Shown piece after piece: positions 12,561-25,879 of a stretch of DNA of 64,000 nucleotides. The stretch is from Apostichopus californicus (taxonomy: Eukaryota > Echinodermata > Holothuroidea > Aspidochirotida > Stichopodidae), in NCBI GenBank assembly GCA_020650975.1, contig JAIPMN010003781.1, positions 1-64,000 of the forward strand, written 5' to 3'. Each line of letters starts with the position of its first letter. Position 1 is the first letter of the stretch. Below the pieces are notes generated by a model, which was given only the letters and a program-made list of their open reading frames with translations, was not told the origin of the DNA and searched no databases. The position numbers were made by a program, and so were the translations under genes.

Positions 12561-15500
12561 ATGACAACGACAAGTGTTCAAGTAGATAGTGGTATCAACG
12601 CCATCTCTACTAACAGGGATAAGACTCTGGTGGCTGCAGCTGGCAGATTGGGTGAGCTTCACTCTGGCATGCACAAGCTACTGTAGCTAGACTAGGTGTT
12701 GGATTAAACATCACAGGGATGATTTCAGTACAGTGGTTTTAAATATAACAAATTTTCTTGTTGGACATATGAAAAGTACCATTTACATTCATCTAACAAA
12801 CAGCTCAATCAACAACTAAATAAAATAATAATTTTTTTTTTTTTTAAATTGTCTTAAGTTTTGTCATTGCATATAGATCTTAATTAGAAATCAAATTTGC
12901 TAGTAGCTTGAAATCTCTAGCAAGATTTTTTGGAATAGAGCAAGTTTGATCTTCAATGGAATGTTGTTCTAGACTTTTTGTTGTTGTCACCTTTATGTCT
13001 AATTTTAAGGGGCCATCAGAATGATGGTAGTGTTGTTTATTTTATTATTCTCTCCGTCTTGATCCCGTGGGTTGTTAGTCTTGTTTTGAAGTGCAACACA
13101 GTAATTTGCCTCCCCCCCCTCCAAAAAATAATAATAATCAGTGGTATGCTAGCTTTCAAAAGCAAATTGTAGAAGGTGGTCTTTGAGTTAACATGATGCT
13201 TTACTAATGCAATTTACTTGACTTGATCTCTTTAAGTGTTCAAAGTTTATAGCATTGAAGAGGGCTCTTTTCGAGAGCAACAGGATCTGAGAGTCGGACG
13301 TATCAATCTGAACTATAGTTGCAACGATGTCGTTTGGAATCCTGTCAAAGGTAAGACTTGTTTTGTAGAAATATTTGATGTTAATAAAGTTGATGATAAA
13401 CTGGCTGTTAGTAAATGTGGGAAGACACTTGGATTTACATGGAATGGGTTATTTTAGCACTAAAATTGATTAACTTCAATGCCATTTGAGGTAAATAGAG
13501 CAAATCAAATAAAAAACAAACAAACAATAATTTCTATGGATTAATTGATGAAGTTTCTTCAAATTTTGTTGAACAACTTGCACAACTGTTGATTCCTTTC
13601 CCCAGTTAAGTTGAAATTATATCCAATTTTGCTGCCAGTATCCATTATGATTGATTGTATAACAACTATGCCATGAATGTGTGTTAAGACTTCTTTATGC
13701 AACAGCAATGCTGGCATAACTGACTGTTTTACATAACATTTCAAGATTGAAAATATTATATTCATATGAGTTGCTATACAAGTTAATCCCTTTCATAAAA
13801 AGAAACATTTCCTTTTGTAATAACATCCTTGACATAAGTATTGCATTGTGATATTGTAACACAACTGGACTGATTATTAACTTAGATAGCCATTATTTGT
13901 CTTTATAATGAACCACTTTGGTTCCTTGTTTTTTTTGTTTTTTTTCAGTTTCACTCAATTTCCCCAAAAGTGTCCATAATGCTTATTACAAAATCTCCAT
14001 TAGAATATTAAGTAAAAGTATAGAAACCTATTTGACAGGAATTCTGTGAAAACAGAGCGATTGTTCAACCCACTTTATCACAGACTTACATTCAAACATC
14101 ATCACATAGAGAATCTGTATCTATTTTAAATTTCTCCATTTGTCGTTTTCTATGCAAAATTGTGATTCTGTTTTTTTTAATACAGATATGCCTTAAAGAT
14201 ATTTTCTTGTGAATGACTATAAACCTGGCATATATTAAGGCAAATTGGTTGCCTCAAACACCCACTATAGTGGTTGTTTAATGGGTTTACAAGGATAAAT
14301 GATGAAATGGCTCACCTGAAATTTTAATCGCTAATTTTTAATCGAGCGATTCATGAGCTGTGGGAAAGATTCTCGTCTCGATAGTTGTCGATACAGATTA
14401 AAAGTATCAAACATTGAATATTTAGCATGCTTGGCTCAACTACTTGAATAATAATCGAGACAGAAAATCTCTAGTAACAAAGACATTATTTGGCATAAAT
14501 GAGACGTATTTTCTGATTATTTGCTCGTTTCCAGATGAGCTCCTCGCTACAGGGGCTACCAATGGTGCGGTTGTCACTTGGAACCTGAACATTCAGAGGG
14601 GTAACAAAATGGACAAGGTTTTCACCGATAACAAAAGAACTGTCAACAAAGTTTGCTTTCATCCAAGCGAGTGGTACATGCTACTGAGTGGCTCCAGTGG
14701 AGGTGCTATCAAATATTTTGTAAGTCGAAGAATTCAACTTTTTGGAAGGATTCTTGTATCCTTAGCTTTCAAAAGATTTGCTATATGTCAAGATTCTGGT
14801 CGTGTGACCGATATAGATCTCAATTATGATTACACACGTCTTTATAGTGCGACAATTTGCCAAGTTTATGTAAAATACCGTGATAAAAATGTCATCATCT
14901 GTCTCGACAGGATATCCGAAATGAAAAATGTGACATGACGTTTCCGGCCAATGGCAGCTCCTCCGGTAGTATTCGTGACATACAGTTCAACCCTCATCAA
15001 TTATTCATGTTTGCTGCAGCTACCGATAATGGATATGTCCAGGTCAGTGGGTATACATGAAGGATACTTCAGAGGAACATGTTTATTTTTGACTATTAAA
15101 ATGAAAGAAAAAGATATATTCTGGTGAAATTTGCTACCAATTATAAATGAAAATATTGATATTTGAAATTGTGACACTTTCTACTTTAACTGAACTTGAA
15201 GCAAATAGGTGTGATGTGATAGTCACACTGACAAATTTGTTACATGATTTTCCTAAAAGTGTAATTTTCTTCTGCAAAATTGGGATGCATTAACATATGA
15301 AAACACTTACCTTTGCTGTTGCCAGAATATACCAAATCCTTCCTCATAATGTAAAAAAAAAAAAAAATCTGTATTTGTATTTGTATCCAGAAATCAGGAT
15401 GTGATTTCTTTTAGTGGTGTAGAAAAGCTTCCACAATTATTCTTTAACAACGATCAACATATGCCACTGGAATATCACTTTAAAAACAAAATTGCAAATG

Positions 15501-18500
15501 GATTGATAAGTAAGAAACATTTTATAAATAATGTATATGTATTTTTTAAAACAGTTCTGGGACTACCGTCGTAGCGACCGAGTCCTTTTGCAAGAGTTGG
15601 TTCATCAAGAGATTGTCTTCAGCCTTGACTGGCATCCAGATGAGAGGCAGTGGCTGGCAACTTCCGGGAGAGATAAGACTATCAAGGTAAACTTTAAAAT
15701 TCCATCAGCATTGACTCCAACTTTACTAAAGTTCTATAACTTTGAAATGACTTTCCTATAGTTTCCACCGCTCGTAATGTTTGGAAATGATTAAAAGGGT
15801 TAAGATATGATGATTAATAGGAAGGTAGTGAAAGTGTGAACATAGCCAACTATTCCTGTTCTTTCTAGCCTGTTTGGGGAAATATGATGTATTTCCGAAA
15901 TTTACATGGGTGTAGGGGCAGGTGGAAGGGTTTTTTTTTTGGCCATCTCCAAGAATTTAAGGATTATGATGAAAGGTTGGTCATAAAGTAATGTTCCACA
16001 AAATTTTAGAACAAACTCTCCCTACTAATCACAAATCAAAATGCTTCTTTTCAATAAGAGCCTGGCATTGCACACTCCCATGTTCCACCTCACCATTACA
16101 ATACAATCTATTAACATGTAGATATGGCACTGGGAATCCCACGAATGGCGGTTACGCATAGACTACACACTGTACCACATCCAGTCGGTCCGTAAAGTGA
16201 AATGGCGCCCTCAGAGGAAGTACCACATCGCTAGTTGCTCTCAGGTGGACGACAATGCAGTGTCTGTTTGGGACGTAAGGAGGCCTTATGTACCATTTGC
16301 AGTATTCGAAGAACATAAGGAAGCCCCGACAGGTATGAGCTTGCTTTGAGAGATGTTCGTTCTCTCATCAATAGCAAGATTTACATTTACCAAAAGGAGT
16401 GTTATATTTTTGGTCAAAGTAAACTGGTTCCTGGTACAGTGCTTTGAATGTGTTACTTATGGTACTTTTTTAACATGGGCATGTTGCTTATAGAGGTCAA
16501 TGTAGTGTAACTGGTACTAACTAGGTGCTTTTGAGGGGACTAACAGGCTATTTGGTAAGCTGTTTTGAGATGTTTATATAGTGTGACTTCACTTTGTTTC
16601 AATTGACCCCCCTCTGTCCCCATCCCCATGACATAATGCCTTTGTGATTGTGGACTCCATCCGCATCACTGCCTTCAGCTTTATTTGCAATGATGGTAGG
16701 TAAGCAGTTTCTTCTTTCTCCCTAGTATCTTCTGCCATCGAATAAATTGATTTCATATTTTTCATACATCCTACTTTGATATTTATATATATTGATATTG
16801 AATATTTGATGTTGGATAAATGCTTTGAGTGCATGCCTTGTGCATTCTAGAAATTGAGCTGTTTGATGTGGGTTTATGTGTTTATGTGGGTAGTTTCTAT
16901 ATGATGTACTGTGATGTGATGTCCTCTGATATAATGTGATGTGGTATAAGAAAATGACACCGATCAATTGTCACAGTGTTTTGGGGAAAATGAAGATTGC
17001 TTGCTGTTCTTAACTCTTTGCAGATTTGTTTATAAACTTTCTGATGTGCTTGTCCATTTTCCACCTGTTTTTGTTGTTGTCGTTGCAGGTATTGAATGGT
17101 ATGACCAGAATGTCTTTCTTACCTCTGGGAAAGATGGTAACATCTTCCAACATGTTTTCAAGGATGCCAAGAAACCAGCAGAGACTTCAGTAAGTTTCCT
17201 TCCTTACTTTTTCTAGGATTTTTTCTTAATTTTGCTAAAAAAAAAATTTAAAAATTGATTTTTTTTTAAAAAAATTGAATTTTTTAACCTCTAACTTTCA
17301 CCTCAAGTAAGTGTGGCTGATCTTATGTTACCTTTTCAGAACCCAGTCGGCCTGTCCATGAGTCTCCATGGTGATATCTTCCACACATCTGCTCTGTCCG
17401 GGAAGAATACCCATCAGAGAGGCTCTATATCGAACGACATCACAGCGGTTAAGCGCCCGATGTTCTTCCGTCGGACGGACCGCACTACCGATTCCTTCCC
17501 CGCTTATGAAAGTGCGCTGTTGTACTATGAACTGAAGGAAGACAGAGTGAGTATATCCCCTATGAAAGGGATAGGTTGCACATACCAGTCTCTGGTATAC
17601 TGTGAACTGGAGAAGAGGGGGTTTATCCAGTATAAATGTTGTGCACCACTGTGTGATATGAACTGAAACAAGACTGAGTAGATGTGTATCCCCTACAATA
17701 GGAATATGTTACATATCACTGTGTGATATGTTAAGTACATTGGTATACTATGTAGCAAGACAGAGTGAGTATATCCCCTACAATAGGAATATGTTGCATA
17801 TCCCTGTGTGATATGTTAAGTACATCGGTCTACTATGAACTGCAACAAGACAGAGTAATTATATAATATTAACCCCAACTCTGGTCGAGTTATTTTTTTT
17901 TCTGTTTGGTGGCATGGCAAGGAATGACAGTCCCGAGTTGGAAAGGAATGCCTCAACAAAGCAAATATTTAATTTTCGGACTGTTTCTTCGTGATTCAGG
18001 AGGCTTTACTTAATCTGTCAAATAACAGAGTTTTTACATCACACATTGTTTATCCTTTCATATTTCCATATTTCGATGTATATTTCTTTTACTACATCCA
18101 GTGGTTTCATGTAAAATTTGACATGTTTTTTTTCTCACAACTTGAGTAATTTGTTTTTATTTTTTTATAACTTATGGCAGTTTTCAGAATGGTTCTGTGC
18201 ATCTGCTAAAGAATATCAACTGACTGGCAAACCATTTGGAGAACTCTGCGAAGAAAATGCCAAGATTGCCGAAGGGCTAGGAAGACATCAGGTATACTCA
18301 TTTTGTGTATTTCCACATTAGTAATACCCAAGCAAGAACCCAACTAAAATGGTGAAAACTGGGATGTCACATGATTGTTCTTTCCTAAAGGATTGATTTC
18401 CTGTTGAGCCTGTCATCAGGTATAATGGCTTCACACTCTGTAAACAGATGATGGGTGGTTGTCTGGTTGATATAACATTTATCTCACTGCGTGTGATATT

Positions 18501-21500
18501 AAATGTACATCATCACAGAACTCACACACCAGTCCATTGACCTAAGTATCTGCGTGAATGAATAAGGTTTTTTGTAAAGCCACTAACTGAGGAGTATACA
18601 CATGGCACCTCAAAGAATCTTGAAGCGGACATGCCGAAGTGCACTTGAAAATGTGAGCGCGTACTGGTATGCCATTTGGAGAACTCTGTGAAAAAATGCC
18701 AAGATTGCTGAAGGGCTAGAAGACATCAGGTATACTCATTTTGTGTATTTCCACATTAGTAATACCCAAGAAAGAACCCAACTAAAATGGTGAAAACTCA
18801 TTTCCCTTGGTTTTTCAGGTCGCCCAAACTTGGCATTTACTGAGATTGTTTTTCGTGGATGTCTCACAGCTGATGCCGAAGGTCTACAGCAAACAGAGCT
18901 CAGGAGGGAGTGCCGAGGTGCCGTCATCACAGACCAGCACGGAGGTCGACAGAGGTAAGGCTTAACTTGCCTGCAAAGATGTATCAGTAAACAGATTGTA
19001 GAGCAGTATTCAATAGGTAGAGCTACAGAGTTGATTTACTACTCACAGAGACCAACTTGCAAAGATAGGAAATTGAAACATAGTGAGGATATCATTGCCC
19101 TTGATGAATCAGTTAACTGTTTTTGATATAACATACTGTCTGGTCTGGTTTTTGATAAACACTCGTTTTTGTTTGATCCATTGCAACCCTTTTCTGTTTT
19201 CATTGTAGTACATATGTCTGTTTTCCTATTAATACAGAGGTCTATTTTCGTCTATAATATTTCCTCTAGGAGTGTTAGCTCAGTGGTTAACGCCGATGCC
19301 TTTCAATCATATTGTCCTGAGTTCGAGTCACTCCAAGATTAATGTATGTCGTCCAGTTACAGAGTTGTTGACAATTCATAATCATGGAAGTTAAATATGA
19401 ATCTAAGAGACTGACTTCGGTCAGCTTGCGGCTTTGATAAGCCAATGATGGATTCTTCGCGAGTTCCTGCTTGCAGGAGGATTTAAAATACATACATACA
19501 TACATACATTTTAACTAACTTCTTTCTCCTGCCACACAGATTCTGCCAACATCCACAGAGAAGGACCTATGGACCAGAATCCTCCCACGGAGGTGAGCCA
19601 CGCCCCCGACTCCACCACCGGGGTAACCGACGAAGAATCGGACAGCGAACTCGACAAGAACAAACGGAGGAACAAGATGCTGGCTGAAATGGACCCCATC
19701 GAAAATCCCTTCACCATAGAAGACGAAGAGAACTACGTAGGGGAATACAATTGGTGGGAGAACGCTGCTAACGAAAACTGGCATCTACCCACCGAGGGAT
19801 TCTCCCACCGACACGAGATAACAGACAGGTAATTCATTCTTATCCATATCAATAGATAGATAGATAGATAGATAGATATTTATTCAGCCAATCATATAAA
19901 AATACAATGGAATTTGGTTGATAACAAGAGCTCAAAACATTAAAAATTGTAAACAACATATAAGACGTATAATAATATACATAGATATGAAAACGTTCCT
20001 ATAAAATATAAAGATGAACAAAATATAAAATGTACCTACAAAATATTAAAGCGTACAAAAATGTATAAATGCCCTCATATCCAATATAAAGTCTACAAAG
20101 TATAAAATTGTTTAACGGTTTTGGTGCGCATTGAATATCTTCACAGCAGAAAGATAAAAACTGTCAGTAAATCTTTTAGAACCCTTAAAAGTACGCATAC
20201 TTTTGCCTGAAGGCAGGAACTTGAAATAATCAGTTGATGGGTGGTAATCATCATCAGTCCACAAATCGGTCCATAATTATCGGTCCACAAATATCGGTCC
20301 ACAAACGATTAATATTTGAGGACTCTATCGTATATATATATGTTTTTAATGTAAAGTTTAGCAGAGTTTCTCCTTTCAGTTTTTCTCCAACCTTTTCTGG
20401 GAAATAAAAATTTTTACTTTTCGACTTCTCTTTCAATTATTCAGACCACCCACGCCAGATACGTTACACGATCGAAGCAGACCTAGTACACCTCCACCGT
20501 AAGTTGATATTTTGGTCAAATTACTAAGAATTATACACATTTTTACCTTGCGATAATTTTTGGTTTTATTTTGTGACTCCACATCACCTTTGGAGCAACT
20601 AAAGCAAACCTAGTATATTCCTCTGCAGAAATTTCAGATACAATGAAGATATAGTTAATAGTATAGTTAATAGTTTAATCTCATCTTATAGGCAAATAGC
20701 TTTTGTTTTGTTATGTTATGTGATGTCAGTATCACCTACAAAGTAACTCCAGATGTAGAAATTCCAATACCCCTCCATGGGCTCATTGGAATGTTTATTG
20801 ATGTAACTGAATTAATGTCTTAACACCTCTGGCACCCTAACTTTACCAAAAAAGCTGGTGAATTCGGTCAATTTTTCTTTTGGGTTAAAAGTTCTAGATA
20901 CTTTATATTTTACATACACAAAATTAGTAAGAAGGGCAGTTATCACTTTAATGTGCCAAAATTTTGAAGGCCATTTTGTTGTTTTCACTCATATTTGTTT
21001 GTAGGGGGTGGGGATGAGGGGGGGGGAAGGAATTTATTTTTCTCTTTATTAAATGGTAACATTAGATCATTATGTTTTGTTAAAACTTCATGTCATGAAA
21101 TGGCAAATTGCATATTGGAATATTATTCAAGTAATACATATCTTTTTTACAAATGGGGCAGTGGTGAGGGGGATTGCCTTCCCCTCAATTATTACTGCTG
21201 ATGTTTTTCTATTCCCTCAGAAATGCTTTTAAATTCTCTTCTTTCTCATTAGGAAACCTGAACTTGACCAAAATCTGCAGGCATCCCACAACCATCCTCT
21301 GTTAGCCTCTCATGCGATAGACCAGGCTATCACCAAACACAGATCTGAATTCAACCTCAGCATTAAGTACAGACCCCTCATTAAGGAGATGTTGGCCTAC
21401 TATGCTGATGCAGTACGTATTAAGTAAACGAAGCTACAAATACGGATGTAGCTTTATACACATTCCTTCATCACATCATTCCTTCATCACATCATTCCTT

Positions 21501-24500
21501 CATCACATCATTCCTTCATCACATCATTCCTTCATCACATCATTCCTTCATCACATCATTCATTCATTCATTCATTCATTCATTCATGCATTCATTCACT
21601 CACTCATTCATTCACTCATTCATTCATTCATTCACTCATTCATTCATTCACTCATTCACTCATTCACTCATTCACTCATTCATTCATTCATACATTCATT
21701 CATTTATTTGTTTCTTCACAATATAAATACAGTGAAGTTAACTAAGTGACAAAACATATCAACAACCGGGAAAATTGTGAAAGGAAGCACTCCAAAAATC
21801 CAGAGGGCTTGTCTAGTAGAGCACTCTCATAAGTAAAAAGAGAAAACAATACAAGAAAACAGTAACACTTATATCCACCCACACACCAACCCAACACGTA
21901 TAACCCACCCACCCCACCACCCACAATACATAAATATACACATATGCATACATTCACAATTGAATACAAATACACTCGCGCATATATATATAAGTATATG
22001 CATATACATACATTTATACACATACACCCATGCAAATATCATCAGTGTCTTCATACATGGTATAAACCTAAACGTCTTATAGGTTACACTTTGGTAGGGA
22101 ACAGTTGGTAGGACACCGCACATGTATTATATCAGTTGTGTATTATGTACAGCCTAATGTTGCAATAAGCTAGGTGTGAGCTCATATTTTGATCCTTTCT
22201 ACATGGCAGACTCGGTCACTTTTGAATCCATTTGATGGTTCTATCTGGCATAACCAAAATGCACAAAGATGTATTTGGGCTTTAACTACTTTCATAACCC
22301 CTTGTCAATATTGCATGTGTTCTCTTTATTTGTCTAAGTATATTTACGGTGTAATGTTTTCATGAATTTCTTTATTTGCCGTAGGTTGTTGTGAAAATAA
22401 CTGCCAGTTTCAGTATGTGACGTTTTGGCATGGATTTCTATGTTGATTTTGTTTTCAGGGAGATGTGCAGATGTCCGTTTCAGCGTACATCGTACTCGGC
22501 GATAAAATCAAAGGAGAAATACCGTCAGAAACAATAGAACATTGGTTTATTTCATACATTGGTGAGTCAAACCGCACCCAAGTAATTTCTGACATTCTGG
22601 TTTATATTTACAATGAATAATATACGATCATCATATACTTAGTACTAAATAAATATAAATAAATAAAAAATATCTCTCTCACTTTTAAATCACACAAGAT
22701 CTGTCTTTGAGTGTTATGTTTGAATGTTATGTTTTGATCGAATCAAAAGTATTATTGTTGTTGACTGACTAATGTGTGCATTGGTTCACAGAACAAGAAA
22801 AGACCTATTAGTTGACAGTCTCAGTGCTAACATGGTCAAATATTACACTGTGTTAAATAGCTCCAACATTTACATAACATCGCCCTTCCTTTTCTGTTGT
22901 ATTGTGGTTCTCAAAGATGCATGGGCATAGCCACAGGGATATGGTGGGGGGGGTGGAACATGCTCCCCCCCCCCACAAAAAGAAATATCACTCTCGTCCA
23001 ATACATGCACCCAAATTTGTGTACACTGGCATCATTTAAACTTTTCCTACACACTTTTAGATAAATTGATGAATTTGATTACACCAGTTTGCCATCTAGG
23101 ACCCCTTGAACAAAATTTTTCAAACAGGAGGTGCCACCACTCCTCATAGACCCCTCTCCTTATACACCAGCCCAGGAAGGGCATCAGGCAACCATTGGTT
23201 CCTCCCCTCACTCCCCTGCCCCACATATTCAAGCTCTTGCTGAGCACCTGCAAAATTGTAAAGATGTCACAAGGAAGAATCCCTGTACCTTTATGCAGTT
23301 ATGATGCTGTGACACTAACAGACACATTCCTTACCAATTTGAATTTATTTTGCTTCATATTTTCTATTTTTTTCTCTTCTCTAGAATTACTGAATAGATT
23401 CAAACTGTGGACGCTCGCCAACGAAGTCATTAAATGTAGCGACCATCCTAACATCCAAATGTTGAATCAGGTGAATAAAGCTATCCATCTGTGTATCTGT
23501 TTGTCTGTCTGTCTGTCAGTCTATCTGTCTGTCTGTCTGTCTGTCAGTCAGTGTGTCTGTGTTACTGCCCTTTAGTTATTGCCATTATTGTTCAGATCCA
23601 ACAGTGTTCCCTTTCTGTTATCCTGCCAATTTCCTAAGTATAGTTATAACATATCATCTACAGTGTAAGCAGATATTTGAATTAATTTTAGTGAATTTAT
23701 TTCCAAGCTATTGAATACAAGAAAAAAATTCCATGACAATGTAGTTCATTAGCTTGGCAAGCTTGCTTTCAAATAATGAAGTAAACTTTGAAAAGGATAA
23801 AAACTGTTTTCCAATTTATAATTCACATGTTGATTATTACTAACAAAACATAAAGAATTGTCTGGTCAATGAAATTTAAGAAAAGATCCTGCCAAATCAT
23901 TCATGACTTGCTCATAGCCATTCATTTTATGAAAAAAAAATCAAAAAATGCATGTAATAATTAGATCTAGAAGTGCAAATGGAGAAGTGCACATAATTTT
24001 TCAATCGAGAAGTGCAAATGAAGAAGTGCATGTAATATTTAAATCGAGAAGTGTATGTAATTATTAAATCGAGAAGTGCAAATCAAGAAGTGCATGTAAT
24101 ATTAAGATTTAGAAGTGCAAATGGGGAAGTGCACGTAATATTTAAATCGAGAAGTGCAAATGGAGAAGTGCTTGTAATATTTAAATTGAGAAGTGTATGT
24201 AATTATTAAATCGAGAAGTGCAAATCAAGAAGTGCATGTAATATTAAGATCTAGAAGTGCAAATGGGGAAGTGCACGTAAGATTTAAATCGAGAAGTGCA
24301 AATGAAGAAGTGCATGTAATATTTAAATCGAGAAGTGTATGTAATTATTAAATTGAGAAGTGCAAATCAAGAAGTGCATGTAATATTTAGATCTAGAAGT
24401 GCAATCGAGAAGTGCAGCTTATTTTTGTAAATCGAGAATTGCAAATGAAGTAGTGCATGTAATATTTAAATCGAGAAGTGCAAATGAAGAAGTGCATGTT

Positions 24501-25879
24501 ATATTTAAATCGAGAAGTGTATGTAATTATTAAATTGAGAAGTGCAATCAAGAAGTGCAGCTAATTTTTTTAAATCAATAAGTGAAAATGAAGAAGTGCA
24601 CGTAATATTTAAATCAATTTCAAATCTAGTTTTGCATCACACTTGGTAGCTTTGGTAAAAGTTGTTTGTAGGAATTTGATTTGTAGTCGGTGGTTAATTT
24701 ATTTTGTGAATGTATGAATGTGAGTGGCCATTATATGTCTTTCTAGATTATTTCTAGTATACAAGGTACTTTTGAATTAAACTGGGCTATTAACGCTTCT
24801 TTACTTGACTTACTACTAAATGCCCTTTTTTGTCACTTTTTATTGCAGCAATCAACTACTATCTATACCAACTGCAATAACTGTGAAAAAGGAATTGAAA
24901 AACATGCGTGGGCTTGTTCTAAGTGTAGTAAACTCACCAATCCATGTTCTATTTGGTAAGTTTCTACCTATGACACACTGTTACAAAAGTTCTCTCCATT
25001 AGATTCAGTTACCTTTCGTACTTGGTGTCTGTGTGTCTTTGCCATTTCTGTTATAGAGTGCAGTCAACACTCTTCTACCAAAAGGGAAAGGGGGGGGGGG
25101 GGGAGTTAATTGAAATATTAATGGTATTTTCAGTCCTGTTAAAAAAAAATTGAAAGTATCTTTTGGCATTTATTTTTTGGTAGATAAGCCTGATACAACT
25201 AGATGCTAATGTCCTACAACAATGTCATACATTTGTTTGAATAACCAAGTTTTATATCCAAATAATGAAGATAAATGCCAATATTTTGCAAATTTCATGT
25301 TCAACTTTTGTAATGTCACAAAGACTAATATGGGTGATGACATTTTTAAAATTGAAAAGGAGTGTTCATGCACTGCTTCCTAATTAAGCATATTTTAACA
25401 CAGGAATCGTAGCAGGGTATTGTAAATTTTCCAATCGCTTTCTTTAACTCAGGTAATGCTCTAAGCTTTTTTTTATCTCTTTAGTTCAAACAAACTCTGT
25501 CCTCTCCTACTCCATGTTTGGTAGACTGTGTAAATTTTGTAAATTAATGAACAATTTGGGATCTAACTTTGCTTTCATTTTGCTTTACTCTGTAAAGTAG
25601 TCTCCCTACTAAAGGTCTTTGCCACCCCCCATTCCTCCCTCCATTCCTTCCCTTCTGCCTTGCACAGATTTGCTTGCAAGTAACTCTGTAATGATTTGAA
25701 TGTATTGATAATTTCAGGATCGCATTTGTCTTTACTTCCACAGCCATCTTCCTGTTAAAGGTCTCTACTCGTGGTGTCAGGGTTGTTCCCATGGAGGTCA
25801 TATAGGACACATGAAGGAATGGTTTAGCAACAGTACCAAGTGCCCTACAGGTTGTGGACACGAATGTGAACTGAGGTGA
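12561..25879 (+). CDS. WDR24: GATOR2 complex subunit WDR24
   Basis: Predicted coding exons: 12561-12651, 13237-13350, 14535-14719, 14911-15042, 15555-15686, 16122-16332, 17089-17189, 17340-17546, 18181-18291, 18819-18954, 19540-19828, 20445-20498, 21253-21412, 22459-22561, 23385-23470, 24849-24955, 25744-25879. They join in phase to 784 aa; human WDR24 is 790. An N-terminal WD40 propeller fills the first roughly 320 residues ([35 protein letters not shown]). A helical solenoid follows ([30 protein letters not shown]). The last 80 residues are a Cys/His zinc-binding domain with [19 protein letters not shown] and a closing CPTGCGH. In the family this domain gives E3-ligase activity, and the protein works in GATOR2, upstream of GATOR1 and mTORC1 at the lysosome. 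Exons 10-12 encode an acidic, Ser/Pro-rich linker, the least conserved part. Confidence 0.95.
17525..17860 (+). repeat. Degenerate tandem repeat containing the WDR24 exon 8 splice donor
   Basis: The end of exon 8 and its donor (GACAGAGTGAGTATATCCCC, from 17541) recurs in the intron with about a 90-bp period. A near-exact copy starts at about 17758 and degenerate ones near 17665 and 17847. Words such as GTGTGATATG and TACTATGAACTG recur between them. Reading past the first donor meets a stop at 17664-17666. Confidence 0.75.
18663..18798 (+). pseudogene. Partial duplicate of WDR24 exon 9 with its donor, inside intron 9
   Basis: This 136-bp stretch copies 18223-18360, the last 69 bases of exon 9 plus the first 69 of the intron, at well above 90% identity. 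Relative to the source it has two single-base losses within the exon part, so that part is out of frame. The acceptor side of the exon was not copied. The donor CAG|GTATAC is intact. It is probably a silent exon fossil. Confidence 0.88.
19269..19505 (+). mobile_element. tRNA-derived SINE (WDR24 intron 10)
   Basis: The head resembles a tRNA: GGAGTG at the 5' end pairs with CACTCC at 19329-19334. An A-box (TTAGCTCAGTGG) and a B-box (GAGTTCGAGTC) have normal spacing. The body holds three short perfect hairpins: CTGAC-TTCG-GTCAG, GGCT-TTGATA-AGCC and CCTGC-TT-GCAGG. The element ends in an (ACAT)n tail. Pol III transcription and LINE-dependent movement are family knowledge. Confidence 0.85.
19853..20257 (-). 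mobile_element. 5'-truncated LINE 3' end, antisense in WDR24 intron 11
   Basis: Read on the minus strand, 20257 down to about 20120 encodes a stretch with [20 protein letters not shown], then a stop. It resembles the C-terminal end of non-LTR reverse transcriptase ORFs, where KRFxxSFxxxAIxxxN patterns are common. An AT-rich 3' region ends in AATAAATA and a (TATC)n tail (19853-19876 on the plus strand). The clade cannot be set from this fragment. Confidence 0.6.
21461..21709 (+). repeat. 16-bp tandem repeat plus (CATT)n microsatellite, WDR24 intron 13
   Basis: About six copies of CATTCCTTCATCACAT are followed by CATT/CACT tetramer repeats. The tract starts about 50 bases after the exon 13 donor. 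The long open frame across it is a repeat artefact. Confidence 0.92.
23495..23560 (+). repeat. (CTGT)n microsatellite, WDR24 intron 15
   Basis: TCTG tetramer repeat with a few CAGT interruptions, beginning about 25 bases after the exon 15 donor. Confidence 0.9.
23960..24620 (+). repeat. Satellite-like array with higher-order period, WDR24 intron 15
   Basis: Built from variants of a roughly 40-bp unit whose core is ATCGAGAAGTGCAAAT plus GAAGTGCATGTAAT, and a shorter 26-bp form with GAGAAGTGTATGTAATT. The short form recurs at 24045, 24188, 24330 and 24512, so the first intervals are 143 and 142 bp: a higher-order unit of several monomers. Confidence 0.88.

Noticed and set aside
19511-19784. 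Antisense frames of 68 and 89 codons
   Set aside because: Exact shadows of WDR24 exon 11 on the other strand, the sense frame of which fits the protein.
21402-21749. 115-codon His/Ser/Phe/Ile-rich frame
   Set aside because: Translation of a CATT-type microsatellite with repeated residues, starting in a real exon but reading into the intron.
23940-24620. Possible CRISPR-like repeat array
   Set aside because: Units are contiguous variants without unique spacers and lie in an intron of an animal gene; it is a satellite-like repeat.
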